A DNA stretch of 64,000 bases from Agilicoccus flavus (lineage in GTDB: Bacteria; Actinomycetota; Actinomycetes; Actinomycetales; Dermatophilaceae): positions 94,100 through 158,099 of the forward strand of contig NZ_JACYXE010000011.1 of assembly GCF_014857905.1 (NCBI RefSeq), in the 5' to 3' direction. The notes beneath the pieces were generated by a model. That model saw only the letters and a program-made list of their open reading frames with translations, searched no databases and was not told the origin of the DNA. Of this stretch, positions 17,653 through 25,254 are shown in pieces (the stretch's first letter is position 1; every line of letters starts with the position of its first letter). The position numbers and the translations under genes were made by a program.

Positions 17653-18477
17653 TCAGCGCAGGCGTTCGGAGGCGACGCCCATGACGACGACGTCGCCCGG
17701 GCGGCTCGCCCGGATCGTCGACGTGACGTACGAGCGGGGCACCGAGACGCAGCCGGCGGTCGGGCCGCCGGTGCTCGCGTGGAGGAAGATCGCCGACCCT
17801 CGGCCCTGCCGGATCGGGTCGGTGTTGTAGCGGATGAGCATCCCCTGCGCGTAGGCGCCGCGCACGTAGGAGTACATCGATTCGTCCGCGGCGCCGCAGC
17901 GTCCGCGGAAGTAGCGGTTGTACGTGCGCGCGCCGACGGTCGAGCCCCAGCACGAGGTGCGCCCCAGTGTGAGGTAGCCGAGGCGGCTGCCCGGGTCGGC
18001 CGCCCCGAAGGCGACGCCGAGACGGAAGGCGCCCGTGGGTGAGCGGCCGTCGCCCTCCCGCTTGGCGCCGACGGGGGCGAACCCGGCGCGCCCCACGCGG
18101 CCGGGCACCGACCACGCCCGCGCGTACGTCCCGTTCGCCCGCCGCACGCACCGCGTCACCGTGGCGGTCGACCGGCGGGGCGCGGTGGCCAGCGCGAACG
18201 TCACGGCGGCCGGGCGAGTGGTCAGACCCTTGACGCGGCCCGCGGCGATGCGGGCACACCGGTCCGCCGCCGAGGCCGCGGCACGGCGTGCCGTCGAGGA
18301 GGTGGTCGTCGAGGCACGGGTGGTCGAAGCCGGTACGGTCGTGGCCGGCGTGACGGCCGAGTGCGGGGCGACGCCTGCCGCCGGCGCCGCGACGGACGGG
18401 GCGGCCGGCCCCGCCGCGAGAGCGAGCGCGGCGACCAGGGCGGCGGCCGGCAGGGCGGCTCGGGTGAGGCGTGGCAT
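17653..18477 (-). CDS. Secreted L,D-transpeptidase (YkuD-fold) family protein
   Basis: A 274-residue exported protein. An N-terminal signal peptide ends near SVAAPAA (about residue 35), followed by a Thr/Ala/Ser-rich linker. The catalytic region has GDGRSPTGAFRLG, and H233 to C243 in FLHASTGGPTAGCVSV corresponds to the His...Gly-Cys pair of YkuD-type transpeptidases that cross-link peptidoglycan or attach proteins to it. The exact serine-histidine-glycine-cysteine box is altered, as in the YkuD-like subgroup with GDG-SP-TG motif. ATG at 18477 has GAGAGGGG upstream and places the signal peptide at the N-terminus. The enzyme should act outside the cytoplasmic membrane. Confidence 0.78.
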   Translation of the reverse strand: MPRLTRAALPAAALVAALALAAGPAAPSVAAPAAGVAPHSAVTPATTVPASTTRASTTTSSTARRAAASAADRCARIAAGRVKGLTTRPAAVTFALATAPRRSTATVTRCVRRANGTYARAWSVPGRVGRAGFAPVGAKREGDGRSPTGAFRLGVAFGAADPGSRLGYLTLGRTSCWGSTVGARTYNRYFRGRCGAADESMYSYVRGAYAQGMLIRYNTDPIRQGRGSAIFLHASTGGPTAGCVSVPRSYVTSTIRASRPGDVVVMGVASERLR

Positions 18478-18889
18478 GGACGGACCCCTCTCGTCGCGGC
18501 GCCGGGACGGCGCCCGAAATCCATGGAACCTCGGTTGGCCCGAAACGGACTCACCTGAGCCCCGGCGTGTCCCGCCGGGATCGACACCTGCCGAACGTGG
18601 GAATGTCGGCCGCAGCGCGGCGCATGGTCGGCGTCGCGGCACCCCGATGACCGGCGGGCCGAGCGTTGGCGCAGGCGCGTCGGTCGGGCTCGCCGGTCAC
18701 CCGACCGTGGCGGTGAGTGCCCCCACCCGGCCGAGGGCGGTGGAGGCGCTGGGCGCTGTGTGTGGGTGCGGGCGGGTGGGCGGCCCGGGGCGGGAGATCA
18801 GCATTCGCCGCCACCCCTGCCCGATCCGCCCGACCCGCCGATCCTCCGTGCTCCGGTGATCGGCCCCTGGTGACTGTCTATGCTGGACC
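18478..18889. other. Divergent intergenic region with a leaderless promoter at its right edge
   Basis: This 412-bp gap lies between the transpeptidase-like gene and the small lipoprotein gene. The only element I can support is TATGCT at 18879-18884, five bases before the lipoprotein ATG, a candidate -10 box giving a leaderless message. No gene, tRNA or strong hairpin was recognised in the rest. Confidence 0.5.
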
Positions 18890-19174
18890 ATGCCGAAGCG
18901 AGCGCTAGTGGTCCTGGTCTCGGCCCTGACGATCCTCGTGCCCGTCGCCGGATCGCTCTCCGCGTGCCAAGTCATCGACGAAAAGCCGTGCATGCCCGAT
19001 GAGTACCCGGCGCGCGCCAAGGGGGGCGGTGCGGCGTGCTTCCAGAACGGTCAGAGGCCGGACTCGCCGTACGAGACGTATCCGCCGGGGTACACGCCGA
19101 CCACCATCCCCATCGACAACCCAGCGCCTGATGCCACCGACTACGACCCGCCGTCGGAGCCCGCGTCGAGCTGA
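18890..19174 (+). CDS. Small lipoprotein, SCO0607-like
   Basis: A 94-residue protein with a lysine/arginine N-terminus, a hydrophobic signal and lipobox LSAC with the lipidated cysteine at residue 26. The mature part has two further cysteines and a pattern EYPARAKGGGAACF...YETYPPGYTPTT, which resembles small Streptomyces lipoproteins annotated as the SCO0607 family. It is probably anchored to the outer face of the membrane; function unknown. TATGCT five bases before the ATG and absence of an SD suggest leaderless translation. It sits about 100 bp from the IS3 element, beside an insertion hotspot. Confidence 0.75.
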   Translation: MPKRALVVLVSALTILVPVAGSLSACQVIDEKPCMPDEYPARAKGGGAACFQNGQRPDSPYETYPPGYTPTTIPIDNPAPDATDYDPPSEPASS

Positions 19175-19275
19175 GAGTGGAGTCCTGCCGAGCGGGTTCG
19201 CCCGGTACGACTGCGGCCCTCTCGAACGGCGCTGGCGTGCCATCACCTCGTAGCACGGACGCACTTCTGGCCGAC

Positions 19276-19302
19276 TGAATCGCCCCGGGTTTCGTGGAGG
19301 CT
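19276..19302 (+). repeat. Left terminal inverted repeat of the IS3 element
   Basis: Twenty-seven bases starting TGAATCGCCCCGGGT and ending GGAGGCT. It differs from the reverse complement of the right end (20631-20657) at three positions in its inner half. Confidence 0.9.
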
Positions 19303-19305
19303 GGG

Positions 19306-20280
19306 TTAGGTGGATCCGGCCTCGGTGAGGACCGGGTTCTGACGGTAGTGCTTCGCCGACTGAGATGCCCAGTAGTTGGCCTCGAGCTCGGCTGGTGGGA
19401 CGAGTCCGACCTCGCCGTGAAGTCGTCGGTGGTTGAACCAGTCGACGTACTCGGCGACGGCGATCTCGACGTCGCCGACGTTCTTCCAGCCGCCGACGGG
19501 CCGCATGATCGCGTTGCGGATGCACTCGAACTTGAACAGCGAGTTGAGCGCCTCGGCCATGGCAGTGTCGTAGCTATCGCCCTTCGACCCGACGGATGCG
19601 ACGGCCTCGGCCTCGGCGAGCCGTTCGGTGTATCGGATGGCTCGATACTGGACGCCTCTGTCGCTGTGGTGGATCAGGCTGTTGACGTCCTGGCCGGCGC
19701 GCTGCCGGGCCCACAGCCCCATGTCGAGGGCGTCGAGTGCGAGGTCGGTGCGTAGCGGCGTGGACACCTGCCAGCCGACGATCATCCGGCTGAACACGTC
19801 CAGGACGAACGCGACGTACGTCCAGCCCGAGTGGGTGCGTACGTAGGTCAGATCGGCCACCCACAGCTGGTTCGGCGCGGTCGCGATGAACTTCCGGTCG
19901 ACGAGGTCTTCGGGCCGCTCGGTCTGGGCACCGTCGCCGATGGTGGTCTTGCGGGTCTTCTCCCGCGGGATACCGCGCAGGCCGTCGGCCTTCATCAGCC
20001 GCTCGACGGTGCAGCGGGCAACGGTGACGCCCTCACGGCCCAGCTCAGCGTGGATCTTCCGGGCTCCGTAGACGCCGAGGTTGGCCTTGTGCGCGGTCCG
20101 AATGTCGGTGATCAGCTCAGCGTCACGGACCGCTCGTGCCGAAGGCGGCCGCTTCTGGGCGGCGTAGTAGGTGCTCGGGGCGATCTGCACGCCTGCGTCC
20201 TTCAAGACGCCGCAGATCGGCTCGACCCCGAACGCCTCGCGGTACTGGTCGACGTAGTCGACGGCCACCGCGGTGGGCAC
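19306..20280 (-). CDS. IS3-family transposase OrfB (DDE integrase core)
   Basis: A 324-residue transposase with the rve integrase core. The DDE residues are visible as D143 in LWVADLTYV, D207 in HHSDRGVQY and E243 in TAMAEALN. The N-terminal HTH_21 region carries the usual LGVYGARKIHAEL. The annotated GTG start at 20280 lies just after the orfA stop. The frame is -1 relative to orfA and stays open upstream through it, so the natural product is probably an OrfAB fusion made by ribosomal frameshifting. A T6C run inside orfA (plus-strand GAAAAAA near 20318) is a possible slip site. The protein cuts and joins the ends at 19276 and 20657. Confidence 0.93.
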   Translation of the reverse strand: MPTAVAVDYVDQYREAFGVEPICGVLKDAGVQIAPSTYYAAQKRPPSARAVRDAELITDIRTAHKANLGVYGARKIHAELGREGVTVARCTVERLMKADGLRGIPREKTRKTTIGDGAQTERPEDLVDRKFIATAPNQLWVADLTYVRTHSGWTYVAFVLDVFSRMIVGWQVSTPLRTDLALDALDMGLWARQRAGQDVNSLIHHSDRGVQYRAIRYTERLAEAEAVASVGSKGDSYDTAMAEALNSLFKFECIRNAIMRPVGGWKNVGDVEIAVAEYVDWFNHRRLHGEVGLVPPAELEANYWASQSAKHYRQNPVLTEAGST

Positions 20281-20282
20281 CT

Positions 20283-20602
20283 CTACCTGATCTTGCGGTC
20301 GAGCTCCGCGGCCGCGAAAAAAGCTGCGGACGTCTTCAGAATCTCGTTGGCCCGGCGCAGTTCACGGACTTCACGCTCAAGCTCGGCCAGCCGTTGCGCG
20401 TCATCGGTCGTGGTGCCCGGTCGAACACCGCCGTCGATCTCGGCCTGCCGGACCCAGGTCCGCAGCGCTTCGGGATGCACCCCAAGCTGGTCGGCGACCC
20501 CTTGATCGCCCCACGCGCGGACTCCGGGTCCTTCCGGGCGTCCATCGCCATCCGCGTCGCCCGCTGCTGGAGCTCAACGCTGTACTTCCTCGGTGCCGCC
20601 AT
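20283..20602 (-). pseudogene. IS3-family transposase OrfA, frameshifted
   Basis: The N-terminal part (MAAPRKYSVELQQRATRMAM...ARGAIK) reads in one frame from ATG 20602. The HTH and leucine-zipper part (VHPEALRTWVRQAEI...ELEREVRELRRANEILK) reads in another frame to the stop at 20283. The two join if one base is restored around 20497-20501, where the sequence gives AAGGGGTCGCCGAC instead of the expected AAGCGGGTCGCCGAC. Without OrfA DNA-binding function the element is probably immobile unless complemented. A sequencing error would give the same picture. Confidence 0.8.
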
Positions 20603-20630
20603 GACTCTCATCATCCTTCCCAGGATTCAG

Positions 20631-20657
20631 AGCCTCCATCAGACCCGGGGCGATTCA
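20631..20657 (-). repeat. Right terminal inverted repeat of the IS3 element
   Basis: The reverse complement starts TGAATCGCCCCGGGT, as at the left end. The next base outward begins the IS256-family remnant. Confidence 0.9.
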
Positions 20658-20974
20658 GGTCTTCGTCCGCGTTCCGTTGCGGGGGTTGCCGCTGCCACGC
20701 CCTGCGACGGCGTGCTTGTCATACCCCAGATGGGTCGACATCTCCTCATCGAGGGCGGCCTCGATCACGGACTTCGTCAGTGCTTTGAGCAGACCGTTCG
20801 GGCCCGTCAGCGCCACCACGGAGTCCTGGGCCTGACGGACCAGGCCGGTGATCACCGCAAGCTCGTCCTTCGACAGCTCACGATCCGCTCCCAGGGACGC
20901 CGGCTGCGTCGGCACCCCCGCCGCGGCGTTCTGCTGTTCCTCATTGGGTCCACGCCCACCAGTGTCTCGGTCAT
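20658..20974 (-). pseudogene. IS256-family (Mutator-type) transposase, N-terminal remnant
   Basis: On the minus strand a frame reads ELSKDELAVITGLVRQAQDS, LTGPNGLLKALTKSVIEAAL, then LGYDKHAVAGRGSGNPRNGTRTKT, the conserved N-terminal region of IS256-family transposases, and stops exactly at the IS3 right end. The catalytic DDE domain is absent from the window. The likely ATG at 20974 (MTETLVGVD) is out of frame with the rest, so the remnant also carries an upstream frameshift. It is a dead fragment. Confidence 0.85.
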
Positions 20975-21011
20975 GGAACGACCCTTCAGCTCCTGCAGGA
21001 GCACTCGGGCC

Positions 21012-21036
21012 GGTTACACCGTTTCTGCGACAGTCC
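21012..21036 (-). repeat. Probable terminal repeat of the IS256-family remnant
   Basis: Read on the minus strand, GGGACTGTCGCAGAAACGGT followed by GTAACC lies about 40 bases before the transposase start, and resembles the ends of actinobacterial IS256-family elements (GTCKCAGAAACGGTGTAA). The matching opposite end was not found in the window. Confidence 0.55.
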
Positions 21037-21212
21037 CGCTGCCCGGCCCCTCGGCCGGGCGCTTCGCGGACGAGACGATCGGCCGCCGCATGCGGTGCGC
21101 ACCCCCGGGGTGGCCGGCGCGTCGTGATCTGACAAGGTGGTGCCACTCTCACGGTCACGGTGGCCGACGCCGGAGGCGTCGCCGTCGACCGGCCGGACGA
21201 AAGGACCCACAC

Positions 21213-21941
21213 GTGGCCGAGCAGCTCGACCTCGAGACCGGATTCGACGAGGCGGCGCCGAGGTACGACCTCCTCGTCGCCCTCAACCCCGGCTACCACC
21301 ACCACCTGCGGGCCGGCGCCCGCGACCTCGTCGACCCTCTGGCCGCCGACGCCGGGGGCGCGTCCAGCCTCGTCGACCTCGGCTGCGGGTCGGGGGCCTC
21401 GACGATCGCACTCACCCTCGCCGCGCCCGGCGCCCGGGTCGTCGGCGTGGACGCCTCCTCCGGGATGCTCGCCCAGGCCCGCCGCAAGCCCTGGCCCGAC
21501 GGCGTCGAGTTCATCCACTCCGCGGCCCAGCGCTTCGACGCGGTGCTCGCGGACCGGGGGATCGGCGCGGTCGACGGCGTCTTCGCCGCCTACCTCCTGC
21601 GCAACGTGCCCGATCACCAGCGCGACGACGTCGTCACCGCGGTCGCCTCGGCCCTGCGCCCCGGCGGACGGTTCGTCACCCAGGAGTACTCGGTGGCCGG
21701 GCGGCCGCTCGCGATCGGCGTCTGGAGCCTCGTGTGCTGGCTCGTCGTCGTGCCCCTGTCGGTCATCGTGCGGGGCCACCCGCGCCTGTACCGCTACCTG
21801 TGGCGCAGCGTGCTCGACTTCGACTCCACCGCGGTCCTGGCCGACCGCTTCCGCCGCGCGGGCCTCGTCGACGTCCGCGTGAGCACCGTCGGCGGCTGGC
21901 AGCGGGGCATCCTGCACACCGTCAGCGGCCGTCGACCGTGA
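21213..21941 (+). CDS. crtT: Carotenoid-cluster SAM-dependent methyltransferase, CrtT-like
   Basis: A 242-residue class I methyltransferase with the SAM-binding motif VDLGCGSGAS at residues 54-63, a second motif around VVGVDASSGML and a hydrophobic segment (IGVWSLVCWLVVVPLSVIV, about 165-190) suggesting membrane association. The GTG at 21213 follows AAGGA; earlier in-frame starts run through IS remnants and are rejected. The stop overlaps the GTG of crtU (GTGA, 21938-21941). The order methyltransferase then crtU matches the crtY-crtT-crtU layout of Streptomyces isorenieratene loci; no crtY is adjacent here. The methylated substrate of CrtT proteins is not established as far as I know. Confidence 0.75.
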   Translation: MAEQLDLETGFDEAAPRYDLLVALNPGYHHHLRAGARDLVDPLAADAGGASSLVDLGCGSGASTIALTLAAPGARVVGVDASSGMLAQARRKPWPDGVEFIHSAAQRFDAVLADRGIGAVDGVFAAYLLRNVPDHQRDDVVTAVASALRPGGRFVTQEYSVAGRPLAIGVWSLVCWLVVVPLSVIVRGHPRLYRYLWRSVLDFDSTAVLADRFRRAGLVDVRVSTVGGWQRGILHTVSGRRP

Positions 21942-23500
21942 GCGCCGCCGAGCCCGGCGCCCGGTTCCCCGGCCGCGACCCCCGCGCCGTCCGCCACCCC
22001 GGCGCCCCGGGCGCCCGGCGCGTGGAGCAGGACCGTCACGTGGCCGTCGTCGGCGGCGGCATCGCGGGTCTGGCCGCGGCCGCCGGGCTCGCCGAGCGCG
22101 GGGTGCGCGTCACTCTCCTCGAGGCGTTGCCGCAGCTCGGCGGGCGCGTGGCCGCCTGGCCGGTCGGTCAGGGCGACGGCTCATCGTCCGCGCCACGGAC
22201 GATGAGCCGTGGCTTCCACGCCTTCTTTCGGCAGTACTACAATCTGCGCGCCCTGCTGCGGCGGGCCGACCCGGAACTGTCGCGGCTGCGACCGGTGCCC
22301 GACTACCCGCTCGTGCGCGCCGATGGGGTCCGCGACTCGTTCGCCGCCATCCCCCGCACGCCGCCGTGGAGCCTGATCGGGTTCGTCCGGCAGAGCCCGA
22401 CCTTCCCGCTGCGGGCGCTCGCGCGCGTGGACCTCCGGGCGGCCCTCGACCTCGTCGACGTCGACTACCCCGCCTCCTACCCCGCCTACGACGGGGTCAG
22501 CGCGCAGGACGTGCTCGACCGGCTCCGGTTCCCGCAGGACGCCCGCCACCTCGCGCTCGAGGTGTTCGCCCGCTCGTTCTTCGCGCACCCGAGCGAGTTC
22601 TCCGGTGGCGAGCTCGTCGCGATGTTCCACACGTACTTCACCGGCTCGGCCGAGGGCCTCCTCTTCGACGTGCCCGACGACGACTACGACACCGCCCTGT
22701 GGGGTCCGCTGGGCGGGTATCTCGCCGGGCTCGGGGTCCGGACGCGCACGTGGTCGGGCGTCGACCACGTCGACCTGACCGGGGAACGCGCCGCCGTGCA
22801 CGTCTCGGGCGAGCGGATGGAGGTCGACGGCGTCGTCCTCGCCACCGACCCCCGGACGACCCGCCGCCTCGTGGGGGAGGGCGCCGGGCTCGACGCGGCG
22901 TGGCGGGACCGCGTCCTCGCCGGCCGCAACGCCCCCCCGTTCGCGGTGAGCCGGCTGTGGCTCGATCGCCCTGTCGACCCGCGCCGCGAGGCATTCCTCG
23001 GGACCGCGGGCTACGAGCTGCTCGACAACGTCACCGTCCTCGAGCGCTTCGAGGCCGGCGCCGCGCGCTGGTCCGACACGCACGGCGGGTCGGTCGTCGA
23101 ACTGCACGGCTACGCCCTCGACCCGGACCGCGACCCCCGCGTGGCCGACCACGCCTGGGTGGCCGCCACCCTGCGGGACGAGCTCGCCGCCGTCTACCCC
23201 GAGACCGCGCAGGCGCAGACCCGGCACGAGGAGCTGCTCGTCCTCGACGACTGCGGCCTCGTCGGCACGTCGCCGTGGGCGGAGCGGCCGGGGGTGCGCA
23301 CCCCCGACCCGCGGCTCGTCCTCGCCGGCGACGCCGTGCGCACCGACCTGCCGGTCGCGCTCATGGAACGCGCCGCGACCACCGGCCTCGAGGCCGCCAA
23401 CGAGCTGCTGGGCGGGTGGGGCGCCGCGGGGCACGACCGCTGGAGCGTGCCCATGCGCGGGCTCTTGCGCCGCCTGCCCGGCCGGGGCCGGCGACGCTGA
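21938..23500 (+). CDS. crtU: Isorenieratene synthase-like carotene desaturase/methyltransferase, CrtU
   Basis: A 520-residue flavoprotein of the CrtI-like amine-oxidase fold with dinucleotide motif VVGGGIAGL at 38-46. The stretches MSRGFHAFFRQYYNLR, EGLLFDVPDD, SRLWLDRPV and DLPVALMERAATTG are characteristic of CrtU, the enzyme that desaturates and shifts a methyl group in beta-ionone rings to give aromatic phi end groups (isorenieratene). It is co-translated with the methyltransferase (GTGA overlap). It converges on a VOC gene and on the photolyase-crtI operon, so both strands of the locus serve carotenoid synthesis. Its own promoter must lie near the IS remnant at 21.0-21.2 kb. Confidence 0.82.
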   Translation: MSAAEPGARFPGRDPRAVRHPGAPGARRVEQDRHVAVVGGGIAGLAAAAGLAERGVRVTLLEALPQLGGRVAAWPVGQGDGSSSAPRTMSRGFHAFFRQYYNLRALLRRADPELSRLRPVPDYPLVRADGVRDSFAAIPRTPPWSLIGFVRQSPTFPLRALARVDLRAALDLVDVDYPASYPAYDGVSAQDVLDRLRFPQDARHLALEVFARSFFAHPSEFSGGELVAMFHTYFTGSAEGLLFDVPDDDYDTALWGPLGGYLAGLGVRTRTWSGVDHVDLTGERAAVHVSGERMEVDGVVLATDPRTTRRLVGEGAGLDAAWRDRVLAGRNAPPFAVSRLWLDRPVDPRREAFLGTAGYELLDNVTVLERFEAGAARWSDTHGGSVVELHGYALDPDRDPRVADHAWVAATLRDELAAVYPETAQAQTRHEELLVLDDCGLVGTSPWAERPGVRTPDPRLVLAGDAVRTDLPVALMERAATTGLEAANELLGGWGAAGHDRWSVPMRGLLRRLPGRGRRR

Positions 23501-23557
23501 GCCTCGCTGAGGGCTGCGCGGGCCGAGGTCGTCGTGACCTGTCGAGGGGCGACGGCA

Positions 23558-23971
23558 TCACTCGGGCGCGTGGCAGACGGCCTCCACGTTGACGCCGTCG
23601 GGGTCGTTCACGAACGCGCCGTAGTAGGTGGGGTGGTACTCGGCGCGCACGGCGGGGGCGTCGCGCGACGTGGCTCCGGCGGCGAGCGCCGCCTCGTGGA
23701 AGGCGCGGACGTCGTCCCGCGTGGGCACGGTGAACGCGACATGCGGGGGCGGGTCGGACGGGCGGCCCTGCACGAGCCAGAAGAACGGCTTGTGCTCCCA
23801 CCCGAAGCCGTGCATCCACGGGCCGTCGGGACCGGTCGCGCCGGGCGGGACGTCCATGAGGCTGACGATGCCGATTGACTCCAGGGCGGGTGCGTAGAAC
23901 GCGAGCGCGCGTTCCATATCGGAGACGACGATGTTGAGGTGATCGAGACGGGAGCCGGTGAAGTCGGGCAC
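23558..23971 (-). CDS. VOC (glyoxalase/bleomycin resistance) family protein
   Basis: A 137-residue single VOC module: RLDHLNIVVSDMERALAFYAPAL at the N-terminus and YYGAFVNDPDGVNVEAVCH at the C-terminus give the paired beta-alpha-beta-beta-beta units with metal-ligand-type His and Glu. Members are metal-dependent isomerases, dioxygenases or drug binders. The GTG at 23971 has GGAGG five bases upstream. It lies 80 bases downstream of the flavin monooxygenase on the same strand and might be the last gene of the carotenoid operon, though nothing ties it to carotenoids directly. Confidence 0.82.
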   Translation of the reverse strand: MPDFTGSRLDHLNIVVSDMERALAFYAPALESIGIVSLMDVPPGATGPDGPWMHGFGWEHKPFFWLVQGRPSDPPPHVAFTVPTRDDVRAFHEAALAAGATSRDAPAVRAEYHPTYYGAFVNDPDGVNVEAVCHAPE

Positions 23972-24051
23972 GGGAACCTCCGGGGCGGATCGGCGGTGGA
24001 CGCGCTTACTGTGCCCGGCCCAGCGGACGGATCCTGTCCGCTGACCCGTTC

Positions 24052-25254
24052 CTACGATCGGCGCAGCAGCGCCGCGGCCCGGCCGGCGAGCGACACGGCC
24101 CCCAGGGTCGCGGCGGTGGGGACCCGGCCCCGCAGGCGGCGCTGCCACGTCAACGGAGCCAACGACTCCGCGACGGCGGCGGGCGCGTAGCCGAGCATCT
24201 CGGCGTACGCGCGCTCGACCGCCTCGGGCACGGCCTCGGGCAGCGACTCCGTCTCCCGCAGGGCCCGGGCGAGGCCGCCGGCGTCTCGGATGGCCGTGCT
24301 ACCGCCCACGCCGCCCGTCGCGGGCATCGGGTGCACCGCGTCCCCGAGCACCGCGACCCGACCGGCCGAGCGCACCCAGTCCTCGCTCGGCGCCCAGAAC
24401 GGGAAGCTCGCCACCCCGTCCGGGTCGGAGGCCGCGACGAGGTCGCGCAACGGGGCGGCCCACCCCCGCAGCCGGCGCACGGCCTCGGTGCGCAGCTCGG
24501 CGCCGGTGGCCCCGCGCAGGTCGGCGCCGAAATGGCGCGGGGCGGCCGCGATGCTCCACAGCAGTTCCGGGCGATCGGGCCGGCTGCGGTCGAGGGTGAG
24601 GAACGCGCCGAGGCCGTCGGGACCCAGCGCGAACGCCGGCCCCGTGAGCAGCGGCGACGCGGCGCGAGGGCCGCCCCAGCCGGCGACGGCGTCGACGTCG
24701 ACGCCCGCCGTGCCCGCGATGGCGACGACGTCCACGGGGCGGCACGTCGCACCGCCCCGCAGCGGCCGCGCCACGCTCGAGCCCGTCCCGTCGGCGGCCA
24801 CGAGCAGGTCGAACCGGTCGCTGCGCCCGTCGGAGAACGACACGGTCACGCCGTCGCCGTCGGCGGCCCAGGCGGTCACCCGGGTGCCCCACCGCACCGC
24901 TCCCGCCTCCTGCGCGAGGACCTCCCGCAGCCTCGGCCGCGCGACGAGCAGCGCGGGCCCGTCGTCGACGGGCAGGACGATCCGCGCCCGCAGCCGCGCG
25001 TCGAGGACCGCGAACGTCCGCAGGGCACGCTCGTCCTCGCCGGCCCCGCGGAGCTCCCGCCACAGCCGCGGGGGCAGCGTCGCGGACAGCACGTCCACCG
25101 CGGGAGTCGTCAGGTGGATGCGGTACCCGCTCGTGTCGCCGGGTCCGGCGGAGGGGTCGACGAGCGTGACGTCCCAGCGCTCGTCGAGCGCGCAGGCGAG
25201 GGTCGCTCCGGCCAGGCCGGCGCCGGCGATGCAGACCCTCGCCCGAGGGCTCAC
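24052..25254 (-). CDS. FAD-dependent monooxygenase (PHBH fold) in the carotenoid operon
   Basis: A 400-residue group A flavin monooxygenase with GAGLAG at residues 11-16, the mid-region DLLVAADGTGSSVAR (DG-type motif near 155) and GDAVHPMPATGGVGGS at 304-319 which binds the FAD ribityl chain. It does not look like lycopene cyclase CrtY, whose motifs are absent. The GTG start at 25254 overlaps the stop of the CrtB-Rieske gene (GTGA), so it is the fifth gene of the operon. A role in hydroxylating the carotenoid, for example its aromatic end group, is inference from position only; related enzymes act on many aromatic compounds. Confidence 0.82.
   Translation of the reverse strand: MSPRARVCIAGAGLAGATLACALDERWDVTLVDPSAGPGDTSGYRIHLTTPAVDVLSATLPPRLWRELRGAGEDERALRTFAVLDARLRARIVLPVDDGPALLVARPRLREVLAQEAGAVRWGTRVTAWAADGDGVTVSFSDGRSDRFDLLVAADGTGSSVARPLRGGATCRPVDVVAIAGTAGVDVDAVAGWGGPRAASPLLTGPAFALGPDGLGAFLTLDRSRPDRPELLWSIAAAPRHFGADLRGATGAELRTEAVRRLRGWAAPLRDLVAASDPDGVASFPFWAPSEDWVRSAGRVAVLGDAVHPMPATGGVGGSTAIRDAGGLARALRETESLPEAVPEAVERAYAEMLGYAPAAVAESLAPLTWQRRLRGRVPTAATLGAVSLAGRAAALLRRS

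Larger units (their letters stand above)
19276..20657 (-). mobile_element. IS3-family insertion sequence, 1382 bp
   Basis: The element is bounded by 27-bp imperfect inverted repeats (24 of 27 bases match) that begin TGAATCGCCCCGGG. It carries orfB intact and orfA with a single-base deletion, both on the minus strand in the -1 phase relation usual for IS3-family elements. Three-base flanks are GAC on the left and GGT on the right, so no target-site duplication is present. The right end directly abuts a truncated IS256-family transposase, whose missing part is not found on the left side, which points to a deletion or rearrangement after insertion. Confidence 0.92.

Noticed and set aside
19175..19275. 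Left flank of the IS3 element as the missing part of the IS256 transposase
   Set aside because: Translation in all frames on the minus strand does not continue the expected sequence after TKT, and no IS256-type end is present.
20136..21212. In-frame upstream extension of the crtT-like gene through the IS remnants
   Set aside because: The frame crosses an IS end and a transposase fragment on the other strand; GTG 21213 has an SD and the correct domain start.
24052..25254. Flavin protein in the carotenoid operon considered as lycopene cyclase CrtY
   Set aside because: It has PHBH-type GDAVHPM and DG motifs and lacks CrtY signatures; a monooxygenase fits better.
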